A stretch of DNA of 31,265 bases from a virus, in the IMG/VR virus record IMGVR_UViG_3300025127_000146, positions 1 through 31,265 of that record; one strand, written 5' to 3'. Below the pieces are notes generated by a model. The model saw only the letters and a list, made by a program, of their open reading frames with translations. It made no database searches and was not told where the DNA came from. A program made the translations under genes and the position numbers. Every line of letters begins with the position of its first letter. Positions within the stretch are counted from its first letter, which is position 1. Below, one piece after another: positions 1 to 6,871 of this stretch.

Positions 1-2
1 TT

Positions 3-191
3 GAATGTATAACACTTTATGAGGCAGTCCCGTTTTTTCCAGATAGGTACATTCCAGAAGTTTCTAGCATTGTATCTACTGCTGTTATTGGCTTGGTCGC
101 TGCCAGTTCTCCACTTTTACTTAATATCGTCAAACCATTAATTAAGAATATCGTAAAAAAACTTACAAAGAAAAAAGATAAGGTAGAATAA
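3..191 (+). CDS. C-terminal end of a small membrane protein (5' truncated)
   Basis: An open plus-strand frame enters from the left edge and stops at TAA 189-191, leaving 62 residues. A hydrophobic stretch (VSSIVSTAVIGLVAASSPLLL, split by few polar residues) is followed by a Lys-rich tail (KKLTKKKDK), the pattern of a single-pass inner-membrane protein with a cytoplasmic basic end. A strong terminator follows at once, so this is probably the last gene of the late operon that wraps round a circular or permuted map. Function is not recognised; a lysis-related membrane protein is possible but unproven. The opposite-strand frame here is probably a shadow. Confidence 0.55.
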   Translation, partial: ECITLYEAVPFFPDRYIPEVSSIVSTAVIGLVAASSPLLLNIVKPLIKNIVKKLTKKKDKVE

Positions 192-196
192 TTATT

Positions 197-237
197 AGAC
201 AAGTCTTACCACAGCCCGTGGCTTGTCTTATTTTTTT
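197..237 (+). terminator. Rho-independent terminator
   Basis: AGACAAG (197-203) pairs with CTTGTCT (222-228), with an inner CCAC/GTGG pairing, followed by a T-rich run at 229-237. It lies just after the stop of the partial gene ending at 191. On the minus strand the sequence after the hairpin is not U-rich, so the plus direction is favoured. Confidence 0.8.
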
Positions 238-275
238 GCGATGGCTAATATAAAAGTGGTGGTCATAAACCGACT

Positions 276-352
276 CCTCACACACACTTCAGAGTAGGTA
301 GGTTTTCATTGTTTCCTATCTACTTTTCTTTTAATATTTTGTGGGTGTGAGG
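276..352. repeat. Nested inverted repeats at operon junction
   Basis: Outer arms CCTCACACACAC (276-287) and GTGGGTGTGAGG (341-352) pair with one mismatch. Inside, GTAGGTAGG (294-302) pairs with CCTATCTAC (315-323) with one G-T pair, followed by TTTTCTTTT. The inner hairpin could be a second plus-strand terminator, although it contains the stop codon of the minus-strand gene ending at 320. The outer arms suggest a larger structure or a protein-binding site. Confidence 0.5.
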
Positions 353-1111
353 TAATACTTGATTTGCTTTTGGCACTAAATAAACATCTTTACAAATATT
401 GTAAAAAGGGCTATCCGTAGTCAGCATTATTCCCTCCTGTTTCAATTTGCCACATTCCCGAATCCTTGCGATCTGCCAGTCAAGTCTCTTATTCTCCAAC
501 ACTTGTTTTTGTATATTTATCTGTGTATCAGCAGCAGATTTACATTGATTCTGTAAGCCACGATCTAATGGAATACTAAAACTTGCAGAAATTCCAAAAT
601 TTAACGCATAACTGTCTTTATTTGTTCCTGAATAGTTTTTTTGATTGAAAAGTACATTCCCAGGGTTGTCAGGTACACCATCATCATTCGCATCGGTTGG
701 ATCATAAAAAGGTGTCTCATAATAATCCCGATAAGGTTTTTGGTAGTTTGCTCCAAATGTAGTGAATGGGCTTATGGTTAATGTCGGGCCTTGACATACA
801 ATATTTCCACCATATTGATTAGTTGTCATATTGCCCGTTAACGATTGGATTGCCATATTCGTGACGCTTCCGTTGTTTGATTGACTTACTGCATTAGCTA
901 ACACCTGTGTTGGTGATAACAGAATTATTGAGAGAACACTGAGGTACTTGTGACCACAGATTGAGACTCTATATTTCTTTGGATCACAGTGACGTTTGAA
1001 ACCCCTCCAGGCGCACGATAGGTTTCCGTAAACTGAAATGCGTTTCCAGAATTTGGATTTGTTAGGCTGAACACTGGTTTGTTTCCGTTTGATAGATCTA
1101 ATCCTGTCCAT
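320..1111 (-). CDS. Putative exported protein, start uncertain
   Basis: The open frame gives 263 residues from ATG at 1111, but the first 50 or so overlap the upstream gene in another frame and look like read-through. A signal-peptide-like stretch begins near residue 57 (SVLSIILLSPTQVLA followed by NA), so the real product is probably about 200 residues. If so, translation would start near the upstream stop (925-927), at a non-ATG codon (ATA, ATT or CTG), by coupling. The mature part has Asn/Tyr-rich segments, an aspartate-rich stretch resembling a Ca-binding loop (DPTDANDDGVPD), and a helical, Cys-containing C-terminal half. It ends the minus-strand secreted-protein cassette. Family is not recognised. 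Confidence 0.6.
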   Translation of the reverse strand: MDRIRSIKRKQTSVQPNKSKFWKRISVYGNLSCAWRGFKRHCDPKKYRVSICGHKYLSVLSIILLSPTQVLANAVSQSNNGSVTNMAIQSLTGNMTTNQYGGNIVCQGPTLTISPFTTFGANYQKPYRDYYETPFYDPTDANDDGVPDNPGNVLFNQKNYSGTNKDSYALNFGISASFSIPLDRGLQNQCKSAADTQINIQKQVLENKRLDWQIARIRECGKLKQEGIMLTTDSPFYNICKDVYLVPKANQVLPHTHKILKEK

Positions 1112-1365
1112 GTATAGCTTTGACCATTTACTGTCCCATTAACATCCGTTGTATTTGGAGCGACTGATCCATTGGTTGTGACTCCCAATCCAGTAACAGT
1201 GTACTCATAAGAATCACCGTGATAATCTGTAGAAGTAATAGTCTCACTGATTGAGGTCGTTGTATTTGTGGTGCTACTAAGTGTCCCCGTTGTGAAATTT
1301 GGTACAACAGGCTGTGATTTAACAGGTATGGCATACAACAAAAGCAGCAATAAGAGCTTTTTCAT
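925..1365 (-). CDS. Putative secreted Thr/Ser/Asn-rich protein
   Basis: The 146-residue protein starts with a clear signal peptide (MKKLLLLLLLYAIPVKS). The rest is almost entirely Thr/Ser/Asn/Gly/Val with no Cys, typical of an extracellular beta-rich or surface protein. Its start lies 3 nt after the stop of the upstream gene (1369) and its 3' end overlaps the next gene, so it belongs to a tightly coupled operon. No known domain is recognised. Export through the host Sec pathway is inferred from the signal only. Confidence 0.75.
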   Translation of the reverse strand: MKKLLLLLLLYAIPVKSQPVVPNFTTGTLSSTTNTTTSISETITSTDYHGDSYEYTVTGLGVTTNGSVAPNTTDVNGTVNGQSYTWTGLDLSNGNKPVFSLTNPNSGNAFQFTETYRAPGGVSNVTVIQRNIESQSVVTSTSVFSQ

Positions 1366-1368
1366 AAA

Positions 1369-1875
1369 TCATCTTATAGTTAGCTCCGTTACAAACTGTC
1401 CTGTAACTGTTGAACCCGCCCCACCTTCATTGATTCCAGTGATTGCATGAGCAGATGTAGGTGTTCCACCTGACCCTGTACCAGAACCAGCAACAGTTGA
1501 AATTACACTACCAAAGTTAGGGACTGTTCCAGCAGTAATGGTGCTGTTGCTACTTGGAATTGTGTCGGCTGCTGTAAATGATTCCGATAATGACCACGTT
1601 GTAGCACAGGCAGATGGTGTGGCCCCACAACCATTTATGGAATAATTACCAGCACTAAGAGTTACTGCGTTGTTGCTTACAGATAAACCCCCTAATTGAT
1701 CGTCAGTATTACTCGTTCCAATATTCTGTCCTTGAGCAGAATAAGATGCTCCCATTCGTGTTGCCTGTGTCATAGCAGCGTCAACTTTTACACTTACACT
1801 TGTAGTAAATTTTGAAGTTATATCAGCATAAGCTGGTGCTGATACTAAGAATAGAAATGGGATTAGTTTTTTCAT
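1369..1875 (-). CDS. Putative secreted protein with Sec signal peptide
   Basis: The 168-residue product begins MKKLIPFLFLVSAPAYA followed by D, a near-ideal signal peptide with an AYA cleavage site. The mature part is Ser/Thr/Gly-rich, includes two Cys (NGCGATPSACATTW) that could form a disulfide, and ends in a short beta-like segment (VTGQFVTELTIR). The start ATG overlaps the stop of the upstream membrane-protein gene by 4 nt. Possible roles are a surface or conversion factor, or a virion accessory protein. Function is not recognised. Confidence 0.8.
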   Translation of the reverse strand: MKKLIPFLFLVSAPAYADITSKFTTSVSVKVDAAMTQATRMGASYSAQGQNIGTSNTDDQLGGLSVSNNAVTLSAGNYSINGCGATPSACATTWSLSESFTAADTIPSSNSTITAGTVPNFGSVISTVAGSGTGSGGTPTSAHAITGINEGGAGSTVTGQFVTELTIR

Positions 1876-2282
1876 TTTTTTGTAGGATCAACTTTGATAA
1901 CGTCAGGTTTTGTTGTGACGATCTCTAATGGCTGTTTTATTATGATAGTTTGAGTACCGCCACCAGAGTTACCGACAACACCGTTTTCACCTTCTTCTTT
2001 CTTTTTCTTCTTTGCTCCCTGCGCTGCATTAACGCTTATCCCTAGACCACCAAGAATATTACCTAGTAAACCAGCAGCAAAAGTACTATCGACTCTAGGT
2101 TGGTCTGGTATGTCTATACCGAACAATTTATTTGGTAATTTTATATATCCAAGTGATAAGACTAATAGACACCAAGTCAATATAAATGCTTGTGCAACTG
2201 TAGAAACTAAAAACGTAATTTTTTCCTGATAATCAGGCTTATCATCTTCTAATTCCTTTGTTTCTTTCGGTTTCTCTGCCAT
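1872..2282 (-). CDS. Membrane protein heading the secreted-protein cassette
   Basis: The 136-residue protein has an acidic/basic N-terminus (MAEKPKETKELEDDKPD), one strong membrane segment (residues about 22-47, ITFLVSTVAQAFILTWCLLV onward), a second weaker hydrophobic stretch (about 89-107, FAAGLLGNILGGLGISV), then a run of Lys (KKKKK) and a polar tail. Two hydrophobic segments with a charged tail would also suit a holin. Being first in an operon of exported proteins suggests a membrane partner instead. It diverges from the plus-strand gene at 2329 across a 46-bp AT-rich gap. Confidence 0.7.
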   Translation of the reverse strand: MAEKPKETKELEDDKPDYQEKITFLVSTVAQAFILTWCLLVLSLGYIKLPNKLFGIDIPDQPRVDSTFAAGLLGNILGGLGISVNAAQGAKKKKKEEGENGVVGNSGGGTQTIIIKQPLEIVTTKPDVIKVDPTKK

Positions 2283-2328
2283 AACTGGGGTTTATTAGTC
2301 ATACTATACATAAATATAGCTTAAATCA

Positions 2329-2490
2329 ATGCCAGAGGTACACGCAGCACTGATTGGGGCAGCAGCCACCGCCTTCCTCATGGTTTTATCAAACATAAGC
2401 AACAGAAGAGAAAGAGATATTAGAGAAATTTTTAACCGAATCAATCAGCTGGAGAAAGCCGTAAGTCGTATTGAGGGGCAGAATCGCTAA
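2329..2490 (+). CDS. Small single-pass membrane protein, holin-like topology
   Basis: The 53-residue frame has an N-terminal membrane segment (HAALIGAAATAFLMVLSNI, residues 5-23) followed by a highly charged helix ending in a leucine-containing coiled-coil-like stretch (IFNRINQLEKAVSRIEGQNR). Short N-out helix plus charged cytoplasmic tail is the layout of small phage holins or spanin-like proteins, and the gene starts a plus-strand mini-operon. No endolysin is visible nearby, so the lysis role is only a suggestion. Confidence 0.6.
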   Translation: MPEVHAALIGAAATAFLMVLSNISNRRERDIREIFNRINQLEKAVSRIEGQNR

Positions 2491-2524
2491 TCTTTGGTAT
2501 GTTTGGGAAAGAACACATTCTTTT

Positions 2525-2686
2525 ATGTCTAAATTTTTAATCAACCTGTTTATCAAGTTCGGTAAGTCGCAGAGTCTACGCAAAGCGTGTTTGTCCATCT
2601 TACAAGACTTAGCAGCCAAGTCAGATAATGACGTAGACGATGCCATCGTCAAGATGCTGGAAGAAAAACTCTTCCCAGTAAAATGA
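2525..2686 (+). CDS. Small hypothetical protein
   Basis: ATG at 2525 gives 53 residues beginning MSKFLINLFIKFGKSQSLRK and ending EEKLFPVK. An upstream in-frame ATG (2471) would add 18 residues that overlap the preceding gene, so the internal ATG is preferred. The N-terminal third is amphipathic and the rest is an acidic helix (DLAAKSDNDVDDAIVKML). The stop overlaps the next start (ATGA). Function is not recognised. Confidence 0.6.
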   Translation: MSKFLINLFIKFGKSQSLRKACLSILQDLAAKSDNDVDDAIVKMLEEKLFPVK

Positions 2687-2955
2687 AAAAAAGAAAATTT
2701 CTAAACATCGAGATAGAAGATGCTCCATTGGAGCTGGAGCTATCGGTGGAACAGAGATGCCGTGACATCTTGGCCTCTGATGACATCTACAGCGTCAAAA
2801 GGTACTGCACTCATTTGGTGAGGCATCAAATGAAACAGGATGTATTTCTTGCATCCTTACTTGGCCGTCTTGTAGAGCTTGAGGCTGCTAATGCTGCACA
2901 TCAGGTAAGAAAAGGTAAAAAAGGATTTATGAAACGCTTTCTTCGTATTCCTTAA
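2683..2955 (+). CDS. Small hypothetical helical protein
   Basis: The 90-residue product has an acidic N-terminal segment (NIEIEDAPLELELSVEQ), then mixed-charge helices, then a basic C-terminus (VRKGKKGFMKRFLRIP). Its ATG overlaps the stop of the preceding gene by 4 nt, indicating coupled translation. Its 3' end overlaps the convergent minus-strand gene by 29 nt, marking the junction between the plus mini-operon and the minus early region. No domain is recognised. Confidence 0.7.
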   Translation: MKKRKFLNIEIEDAPLELELSVEQRCRDILASDDIYSVKRYCTHLVRHQMKQDVFLASLLGRLVELEAANAAHQVRKGKKGFMKRFLRIP

Positions 2956-3202
2956 GTTCTTCTGGTTTAAAATTTTTTACCAGTAATTTTGGTATTTTAT
3001 CAATCTCATAATTATATTTAAGGATTGCTGTTTTTATATGTTCTGTAACCCAAGTGCCGCTGTTGGCAGCTAATTCTGCTTTATTTCTTGAGTTAATATT
3101 TATCCTATGTTCTATTCCCTTCAGTTGTATATCAAGTAAATTTTTTTGTAGGTTTTTTATTCTTATCTCCTTCAGTTTTCTAAGTTTTAAAGAATCACTC
3201 AT
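2927..3202 (-). CDS. Small charged helical hypothetical protein
   Basis: The 91-residue product is Lys/Glu/Asn/Ile-rich and predicted mostly helical (LRKLKEIRIKNLQKNLLDIQ at the N-terminus). It is last in the minus-strand early operon and overlaps the gene upstream (stop at 3195) by 8 nt. No family is recognised. Confidence 0.6.
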   Translation of the reverse strand: MSDSLKLRKLKEIRIKNLQKNLLDIQLKGIEHRININSRNKAELAANSGTWVTEHIKTAILKYNYEIDKIPKLLVKNFKPEELKEYEESVS

Positions 3203-3341
3203 TTTCCAGTTCCGCTATCCTTTTATTTATAGCATCATATCTTACACAATATTCCTTAAGATCTAACCGTTCAAACCAGAATTTTTTCTGTAATTCTGCA
3301 AGCTGGTTATAATAATTTTTTATTAGGTCTTTATTTTTCAT
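3195..3341 (-). CDS. Tiny hypothetical protein (48 aa)
   Basis: ATG at 3341 gives 48 residues (MKNKDLIKNYYNQLAELQKK to RIAELENE), a charged helix with coiled-coil character. Its start overlaps the stop of the 72-aa gene upstream and its stop overlaps the start of the next gene. That overlap style matches the rest of this operon and is the main support for it. Confidence 0.55.
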   Translation of the reverse strand: MKNKDLIKNYYNQLAELQKKFWFERLDLKEYCVRYDAINKRIAELENE

Positions 3342-3549
3342 GTAATTCATATCTGGTAATCAATGCCTCTACAACATCTTCGGGCAGTACTTGTTTTAAT
3401 AATGGATCAGACCAACCTTTAGGAGGTAACTGTATTACCTGACCAAACATATCTTCATCTTTACGTTGCCATGTGACCTCCCACAAAATAGCACCACCAA
3501 GCATGATTTCATTATTTGGTTTTGCAGAGACTTTCATTTTTTGCTCCAT
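3331..3549 (-). CDS. Small hypothetical protein (72 aa)
   Basis: The product begins MEQKMKVSAKPNNEIMLGG and contains a Trp-rich, beta-like middle (AILWEVTWQRKDEDMFGQV) and an acidic helical end. The mix of aromatic and charged residues looks like a real folded protein. It overlaps both neighbours by about 10-16 nt. Function is not recognised. Confidence 0.6.
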   Translation of the reverse strand: MEQKMKVSAKPNNEIMLGGAILWEVTWQRKDEDMFGQVIQLPPKGWSDPLLKQVLPEDVVEALITRYELHEK

Positions 3550-3617
3550 AATTTTATGAGAAGTTCAAGTTCAGCAACTCTTTTTTTTGCTGCTGCGATT
3601 TTTTCGGCTGTTGTCAT
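3534..3617 (-). CDS. Possible micro-ORF (27 aa)
   Basis: ATG at 3617 gives 27 residues (MTTAEKIAAAKKRVAELELL and on), a helical leucine-containing peptide that bridges the 63-aa gene upstream and the 72-aa gene downstream. It is supported only by the overlap pattern and its helix-like composition. It could be a translational-coupling leader or chance. Confidence 0.3.
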   Translation of the reverse strand: MTTAEKIAAAKKRVAELELLIKLWSKK

Positions 3618-3762
3618 TTTTCAATAGTTTTTCTAATTCTGGATAATAGTAATAATGTAGAATATGAAAAAAAACATCTACCTCATAATTTCTACAATCC
3701 GAAGTTAATGGATGTGATCGCAAGATTCTTGGCTGATTAGTGCCACTTGTAGTTATTTGCAT
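3571..3762 (-). CDS. Small hypothetical protein (63 aa)
   Basis: The frame starts MQITTSGTNQPRILRSHPLT, has an aromatic middle (FFHILHYYYYPELEKLL) and a basic tail. It lies 61 bp downstream of the SSB gene. No family is recognised and the low-complexity tail lowers confidence. Confidence 0.4.
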   Translation of the reverse strand: MQITTSGTNQPRILRSHPLTSDCRNYEVDVFFHILHYYYYPELEKLLKNDNSRKNRSSKKKSC

Positions 3763-3823
3763 AGTTATAAAAAGGGGACTTACATCATAGAGAACACTAC
3801 AACCCTACGAATGCCCCTATAAA

Positions 3824-4144
3824 TCAGGCTGGGATTGCTTCTGAGCTTCTACTCTTTACAGGTAATGTAAAGTCATTTACTCTTACCTGAATGGATGCTC
3901 CAGGGCTGCCATCTCTTTTCTCAAAAGTATTCAAATTACCAGATCCTGTCACGGTAATCTGATTGCCTTTATTTATATACTGCATGACAACATCTCCTCG
4001 ATTGCCCCATACAGTGCAATCAATTGAAACAGTCACATCTTGTATGTCTGTTAGTAGTCTGAAGTTTGTTACTTTAGTACCTTGAGAAGTTTCCTTCTGT
4101 ACTGGATCTGAGGCTAGGTTGCCAACGGCTGTAATGCTTAACAT
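3824..4144 (-). CDS. ssb: Single-stranded DNA-binding protein, OB fold
   Basis: The 106-residue protein begins MLSITAVGNLASDPVQKETS, the typical SSB opening (beta strand, then GNL..DP). It continues with the core features TKVTNFRLLTD, a TVWGNRGDVVMQYINKG segment and VTGSGNLNTFEKRDGSPG, equivalent to the conserved G-x-L-x-T-x-x-x-x-DG region. It lacks the long acidic C-terminal tail of bacterial SSB, as many phage SSBs do. It sits downstream of the Rad52 and RecE genes, so it most likely coats ssDNA during phage recombination and replication. Confidence 0.88.
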   Translation of the reverse strand: MLSITAVGNLASDPVQKETSQGTKVTNFRLLTDIQDVTVSIDCTVWGNRGDVVMQYINKGNQITVTGSGNLNTFEKRDGSPGASIQVRVNDFTLPVKSRSSEAIPA

Positions 4145-4154
4145 AATAATTTAA

Positions 4155-4349
4155 TTAGTCAGGGTTGTTAGTTTTGTTCTGCCAATCCTCAATATCTAAT
4201 CGGTTGTACCGAATAGTGTTATTAAGGATGACAGTCCATTTCGGGCCACTGGGATGACCCTTGCGAGTTTTGGTTCTCCAAAGTCGCACAGTTTGAGGTT
4301 TTACACCAAGCTCTTCAGCCAATTGATCTGAGGTTATAAGTTCATTCAT
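4155..4349 (-). CDS. Small HTH protein, excisionase/MerR-like
   Basis: The 64-residue protein contains a winged helix-turn-helix (SDQLAEELGVKPQTVRLWRT) followed by a short wing (GPKWTVILNNTIRYNRLDIE), the layout of excisionase-type or helix_turn_helix_17 proteins that bind and bend DNA. Its ATG overlaps the Rad52 stop by 4 nt. With no integrase in the window, a transcriptional or replication-accessory role is as likely as excision. Confidence 0.8.
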   Translation of the reverse strand: MNELITSDQLAEELGVKPQTVRLWRTKTRKGHPSGPKWTVILNNTIRYNRLDIEDWQNKTNNPD

Positions 4350-4981
4350 GAATCCTCCTTCTCTAAAATAAGTGTCAGTAATCCATCTCTTTGATCTTCA
4401 CTAATAGCATTAGTTTCATATCGTTTTGAAATGTTTTTCTTTAACAAACCGAGCTTGTCTTTGTTGCCTGGTTTATTAATAAAGGCTTCACATTCTTTGA
4501 TGAACTTATCACTTTCAGATCTATCAATTGGTTTATTACTTGAGACAGTTGGTTTACTATCATCAGGTTTCAACCATGCCTTGTCCTTATCGTATAAGGA
4601 CAGGCCAAATTGATCTCCAAATTGCATCAGCGCACGTTTTCTTGCATCGCTTTCCGCTTCCTTAATTGCTGATTCATGCTTTTCACCGATACTGCCCATG
4701 CGACCATGGCCAGCACCTGTTCCTTCTCTGACAATATCATCACCGACAGTAATTCTTACCTTTGCGATATAAGAAACACATTTTGGATCTTCTGCAACAA
4801 GGCCAGTTTCTATTGTTTCTGATGACCAACCATCAAAACCGAAGATGCGGTTGGCTTCCTGTATAACGTGCCAGCTTTCAACATAAGCTAACTTCTGACC
4901 ACCGCCACCTGGTCTGAAGGTGACATTGTCTTTGTTAATTTTTTGGTTAAGCAGTTTTTTCTGCTCTTCATTAAAACTCAT
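4346..4981 (-). CDS. Rad52-type ssDNA annealing protein
   Basis: ATG at 4981 gives 211 residues. It is preferred over the ATG at 5056 because it overlaps the exonuclease stop as ATGA, as elsewhere in this operon. The N-terminal half has the Rad52/22 signature: AYVESWHVIQEANRIFGFDG, then WSSETIE, a beta sheet (YIAKVRITVGDDIVREGTG), GHGRMGSIGEKHESAIKEAE and SDARKRALMQFGDQFGLSLY. The C-terminal part is a charged linker and helical tail. It probably anneals complementary ssDNA exposed by the neighbouring exonuclease, as Red beta or RecT do, for end repair and genome recombination. Confidence 0.9.
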   Translation of the reverse strand: MSFNEEQKKLLNQKINKDNVTFRPGGGGQKLAYVESWHVIQEANRIFGFDGWSSETIETGLVAEDPKCVSYIAKVRITVGDDIVREGTGAGHGRMGSIGEKHESAIKEAESDARKRALMQFGDQFGLSLYDKDKAWLKPDDSKPTVSSNKPIDRSESDKFIKECEAFINKPGNKDKLGLLKKNISKRYETNAISEDQRDGLLTLILEKEDS

Positions 4982-5781
4982 TTTTCTAAGGGGGTTGAAA
5001 ATGCCCATCGGGGCAGGGATAAAGATTGAACTCCTGTTTGACACCAGCTTGGCCAATCATCAAGCAGGCGACATTCGGCAATCTTATCTAAAGCTTCTCT
5101 AGACAGTTTTTGCCCTTCTTGCAACGCATCATCATCAAGCTCCCATAAACCAACATCAAATGGATATTCAGATTGCACTACGAGAAAGATAAATCTCTTT
5201 GCTGATGGAATTCCAGATAAATAATGAGCGCATTGAAGATGATACTTAAAATTTGCTACTGCCTTTGCAAAATCTCTGGGGTTTGCTCCTGTTCTACTGG
5301 TTTTAAGATCCACAATAGTTTCCTTGTTTAACCAGTCAGGTCGGCACTTGCAGGTCAAGCCAGAGGTGGTATCTTCCCACCAATATGATTTCTCTGCAAT
5401 ACCAAAACTCAACAACTTCTTGGCATGAGGTTCTGCAAAAACCGCATCTCTCATCTTGATGGCATTTGCCATATCAGATTCGGTAACGGCAGTCATGCCC
5501 TTTTCTTCAGCTTCCTTTGCCTCTTCCTTACCTTTTTTGGTTGTCCTGGAAGATACTGCAACAAATCTTTTTGCCAATTCATCAGGTTCAAGAACCGCAC
5601 AATGAGTCAAAGTTCCCAAGAGCATTGCACTTGTCGGTTTATGTTCTGGTCTTTCAGGATTTAGAAAAGAGTTCCAGTAAGCCTTAGGGCCATGAGATAC
5701 CATTACTTTTTGCATTGATGCTGAGATTGCAGAATCAGCATGGTATTTTTCATTTGAAATTTGAATTGATCCTGTTGTCAT
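4978..5781 (-). CDS. RecE-type exonuclease VIII-like PD-(D/E)XK nuclease
   Basis: ATG at 5781 gives 267 residues and overlaps the upstream stop as ATGA, so it is chosen over the longer frame from 5835. Visible motifs fit the RecE C-terminal nuclease: AMLLGTLTHCAVLEP early, CKCRPDWL (Asp near residue 149), IVDLKTS (Asp 158, Lys 160) and HLQCAHYLSG (Gln/Tyr motif near 183-187). The enzyme should resect 5' strands of duplex ends to give 3' tails for the adjacent Rad52-type annealase. The pair forms a complete two-component recombination system. Confidence 0.9.
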   Translation of the reverse strand: MTTGSIQISNEKYHADSAISASMQKVMVSHGPKAYWNSFLNPERPEHKPTSAMLLGTLTHCAVLEPDELAKRFVAVSSRTTKKGKEEAKEAEEKGMTAVTESDMANAIKMRDAVFAEPHAKKLLSFGIAEKSYWWEDTTSGLTCKCRPDWLNKETIVDLKTSRTGANPRDFAKAVANFKYHLQCAHYLSGIPSAKRFIFLVVQSEYPFDVGLWELDDDALQEGQKLSREALDKIAECRLLDDWPSWCQTGVQSLSLPRWAFSTPLEK

Positions 5782-6062
5782 GAGTCTGTGTACCTCTTTG
5801 TGTGAGGGCCATATTGCATCATTATCCGTGGCCATGTTTTCAAAATCAGTGCCTTGTCCTGTGGCATTGCAACAAGACCTGCCTGTGCTAATCGTTTTAA
5901 AAATGGTGATGCGTCAGGTGAATCAATTACAGATGCAAATGTATTGAAGATTTCTTTATCGGTCATGGTTAAAATTGGGTTGCCGAGGTCGGAGCGTTCA
6001 GGGGTTGGTCGCTTCTTCCTCGGTTGTTTATGGAAGCGCAGACCAAGATCATATTCACTCAT
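5778..6062 (-). CDS. Hypothetical protein (94 aa) upstream of RecE
   Basis: The start at 6062 (MSEYDLGLRFHKQPRKKRPT) shares its A with the stop of the preceding micro-gene (TGATG) and is preferred to ATG 6086. The protein is basic at the N-terminus and helical later (TDKEIFNTFASVIDSPDASP). Its stop overlaps the nuclease start. No domain is recognised; position suggests an accessory to recombination. Confidence 0.6.
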   Translation of the reverse strand: MSEYDLGLRFHKQPRKKRPTPERSDLGNPILTMTDKEIFNTFASVIDSPDASPFLKRLAQAGLVAMPQDKALILKTWPRIMMQYGPHTKRYTDS

Positions 6063-6199
6063 CATCTTTTGGCAAGCTCCTGGCAAGCAGCCTCGACATT
6101 ATATGTAAAGCAATCTATCTTGGTAGATTGAAGTAGTGAATCTGAAATAGCAAAATATCCAATGCCGAATATGCAGATGTAAAGAAATAAATGTTTCAT
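6062..6199 (-). CDS. Tiny membrane or exported peptide (45 aa)
   Basis: ATG at 6199 gives 45 residues: a hydrophobic N-terminus (MKHLFLYICIFGIGYFAISD), then a polar end with two Cys (DCFTYNVEAACQELAKR). It is the first gene after a promoter-like element and overlaps the next start by one base. The N-terminus could be a signal peptide or a membrane anchor. Function is not recognised. Confidence 0.55.
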   Translation of the reverse strand: MKHLFLYICIFGIGYFAISDSLLQSTKIDCFTYNVEAACQELAKR

Positions 6200-6223
6200 G
6201 GGGTTGGGTTTCAGGGGCTTTCT

Positions 6224-6252
6224 AATAATAACTAACGGTCAACACTTGTCAA
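6224..6252 (-). promoter_or_regulatory. Sigma70-like promoter, copy 3 of a repeated family
   Basis: On the minus strand TTGACA (6252-6247) is followed by AGTGTTGACCG and, 16-17 bp on, a TATTAT/TTATTA -10-like box. The -35 lies inside the 3' end of the methyltransferase gene. The TTGACA-nn-TGTTGA core is shared with the promoters at 7443-7472 and 8672-8701; the -10 is weaker here. Confidence 0.55.
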
Positions 6253-6871
6253 CCTTAAAAAGATTGAGTTGCTCAACAGGTATGGGAAGTCTTGACTCAT
6301 TTCCCCATTGCTCTGCCATGGCAGAGGCGATACCAGTATAAAATTTACTTCTCTCATGGCCTTTTCCACTTCCTAAATACCAGATTCTTTTTGAAATCTT
6401 ATCTGGAAGTTGCTCTGTCTCTTTGAGAACGTTGTTTGTCTCTTTTAACAAAGGTAAATTTTTCAACCACAGACAAGTCTTTTTATATTCAGTATGACCA
6501 AACTGATAAGGATTTATTGTCTGATCTGCCTGTCTTATATGGGAAGAGATCACAGAGACAGGATTTTCAATACATATATGGTCAATTGGTGCATCCATAA
6601 GTTTTTGTACAAAATCCAAGGCATCCTCACGCAGTTTTATAGGTTTTTTGCCCTCGGTAAACCATCTCGCACCCGATACAGATAAATGCGTACAGGGGGG
6701 ATGAAAAACTGCAAGCTGCCAGTCCATGTCTAAATAATCAAGAACATTTCCTTTAATATGATTACCCTTTGATTCTGAATCTAAAATGTCACATGACCAA
6801 GCGTCATGTCCTCGAACAGCAAAGGCATCTCTTACAATGCCCGAATATTCGCAACCGACAAGTACTCTCAT
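6239..6871 (-). CDS. DNA cytosine methyltransferase-like protein
   Basis: The 210-residue protein opens MRVLVGCEYSGIVRDAFAVR, a cofactor-binding motif I, followed by an acidic second strand (WSCDILDSES). HPPCTHLS (residues 57-64) is the motif IV Pro-Cys pair that carries the catalytic Cys of C5 methyltransferases, and CIENPVS (100-106) is the motif VI Glu-Asn. The protein is shorter than typical C5 enzymes and no target-recognition domain is obvious, as in small phage homologues. It could protect phage DNA from host restriction. It overlaps the upstream gene by 4 nt. Confidence 0.8.
   Translation of the reverse strand: MRVLVGCEYSGIVRDAFAVRGHDAWSCDILDSESKGNHIKGNVLDYLDMDWQLAVFHPPCTHLSVSGARWFTEGKKPIKLREDALDFVQKLMDAPIDHICIENPVSVISSHIRQADQTINPYQFGHTEYKKTCLWLKNLPLLKETNNVLKETEQLPDKISKRIWYLGSGKGHERSKFYTGIASAMAEQWGNESRLPIPVEQLNLFKVDKC

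Noticed and set aside
4155-4349. HTH protein as proof of a lysogenic excision system
   Set aside because: Without an integrase, repressor or att site in view, the fold alone does not show excisionase function.
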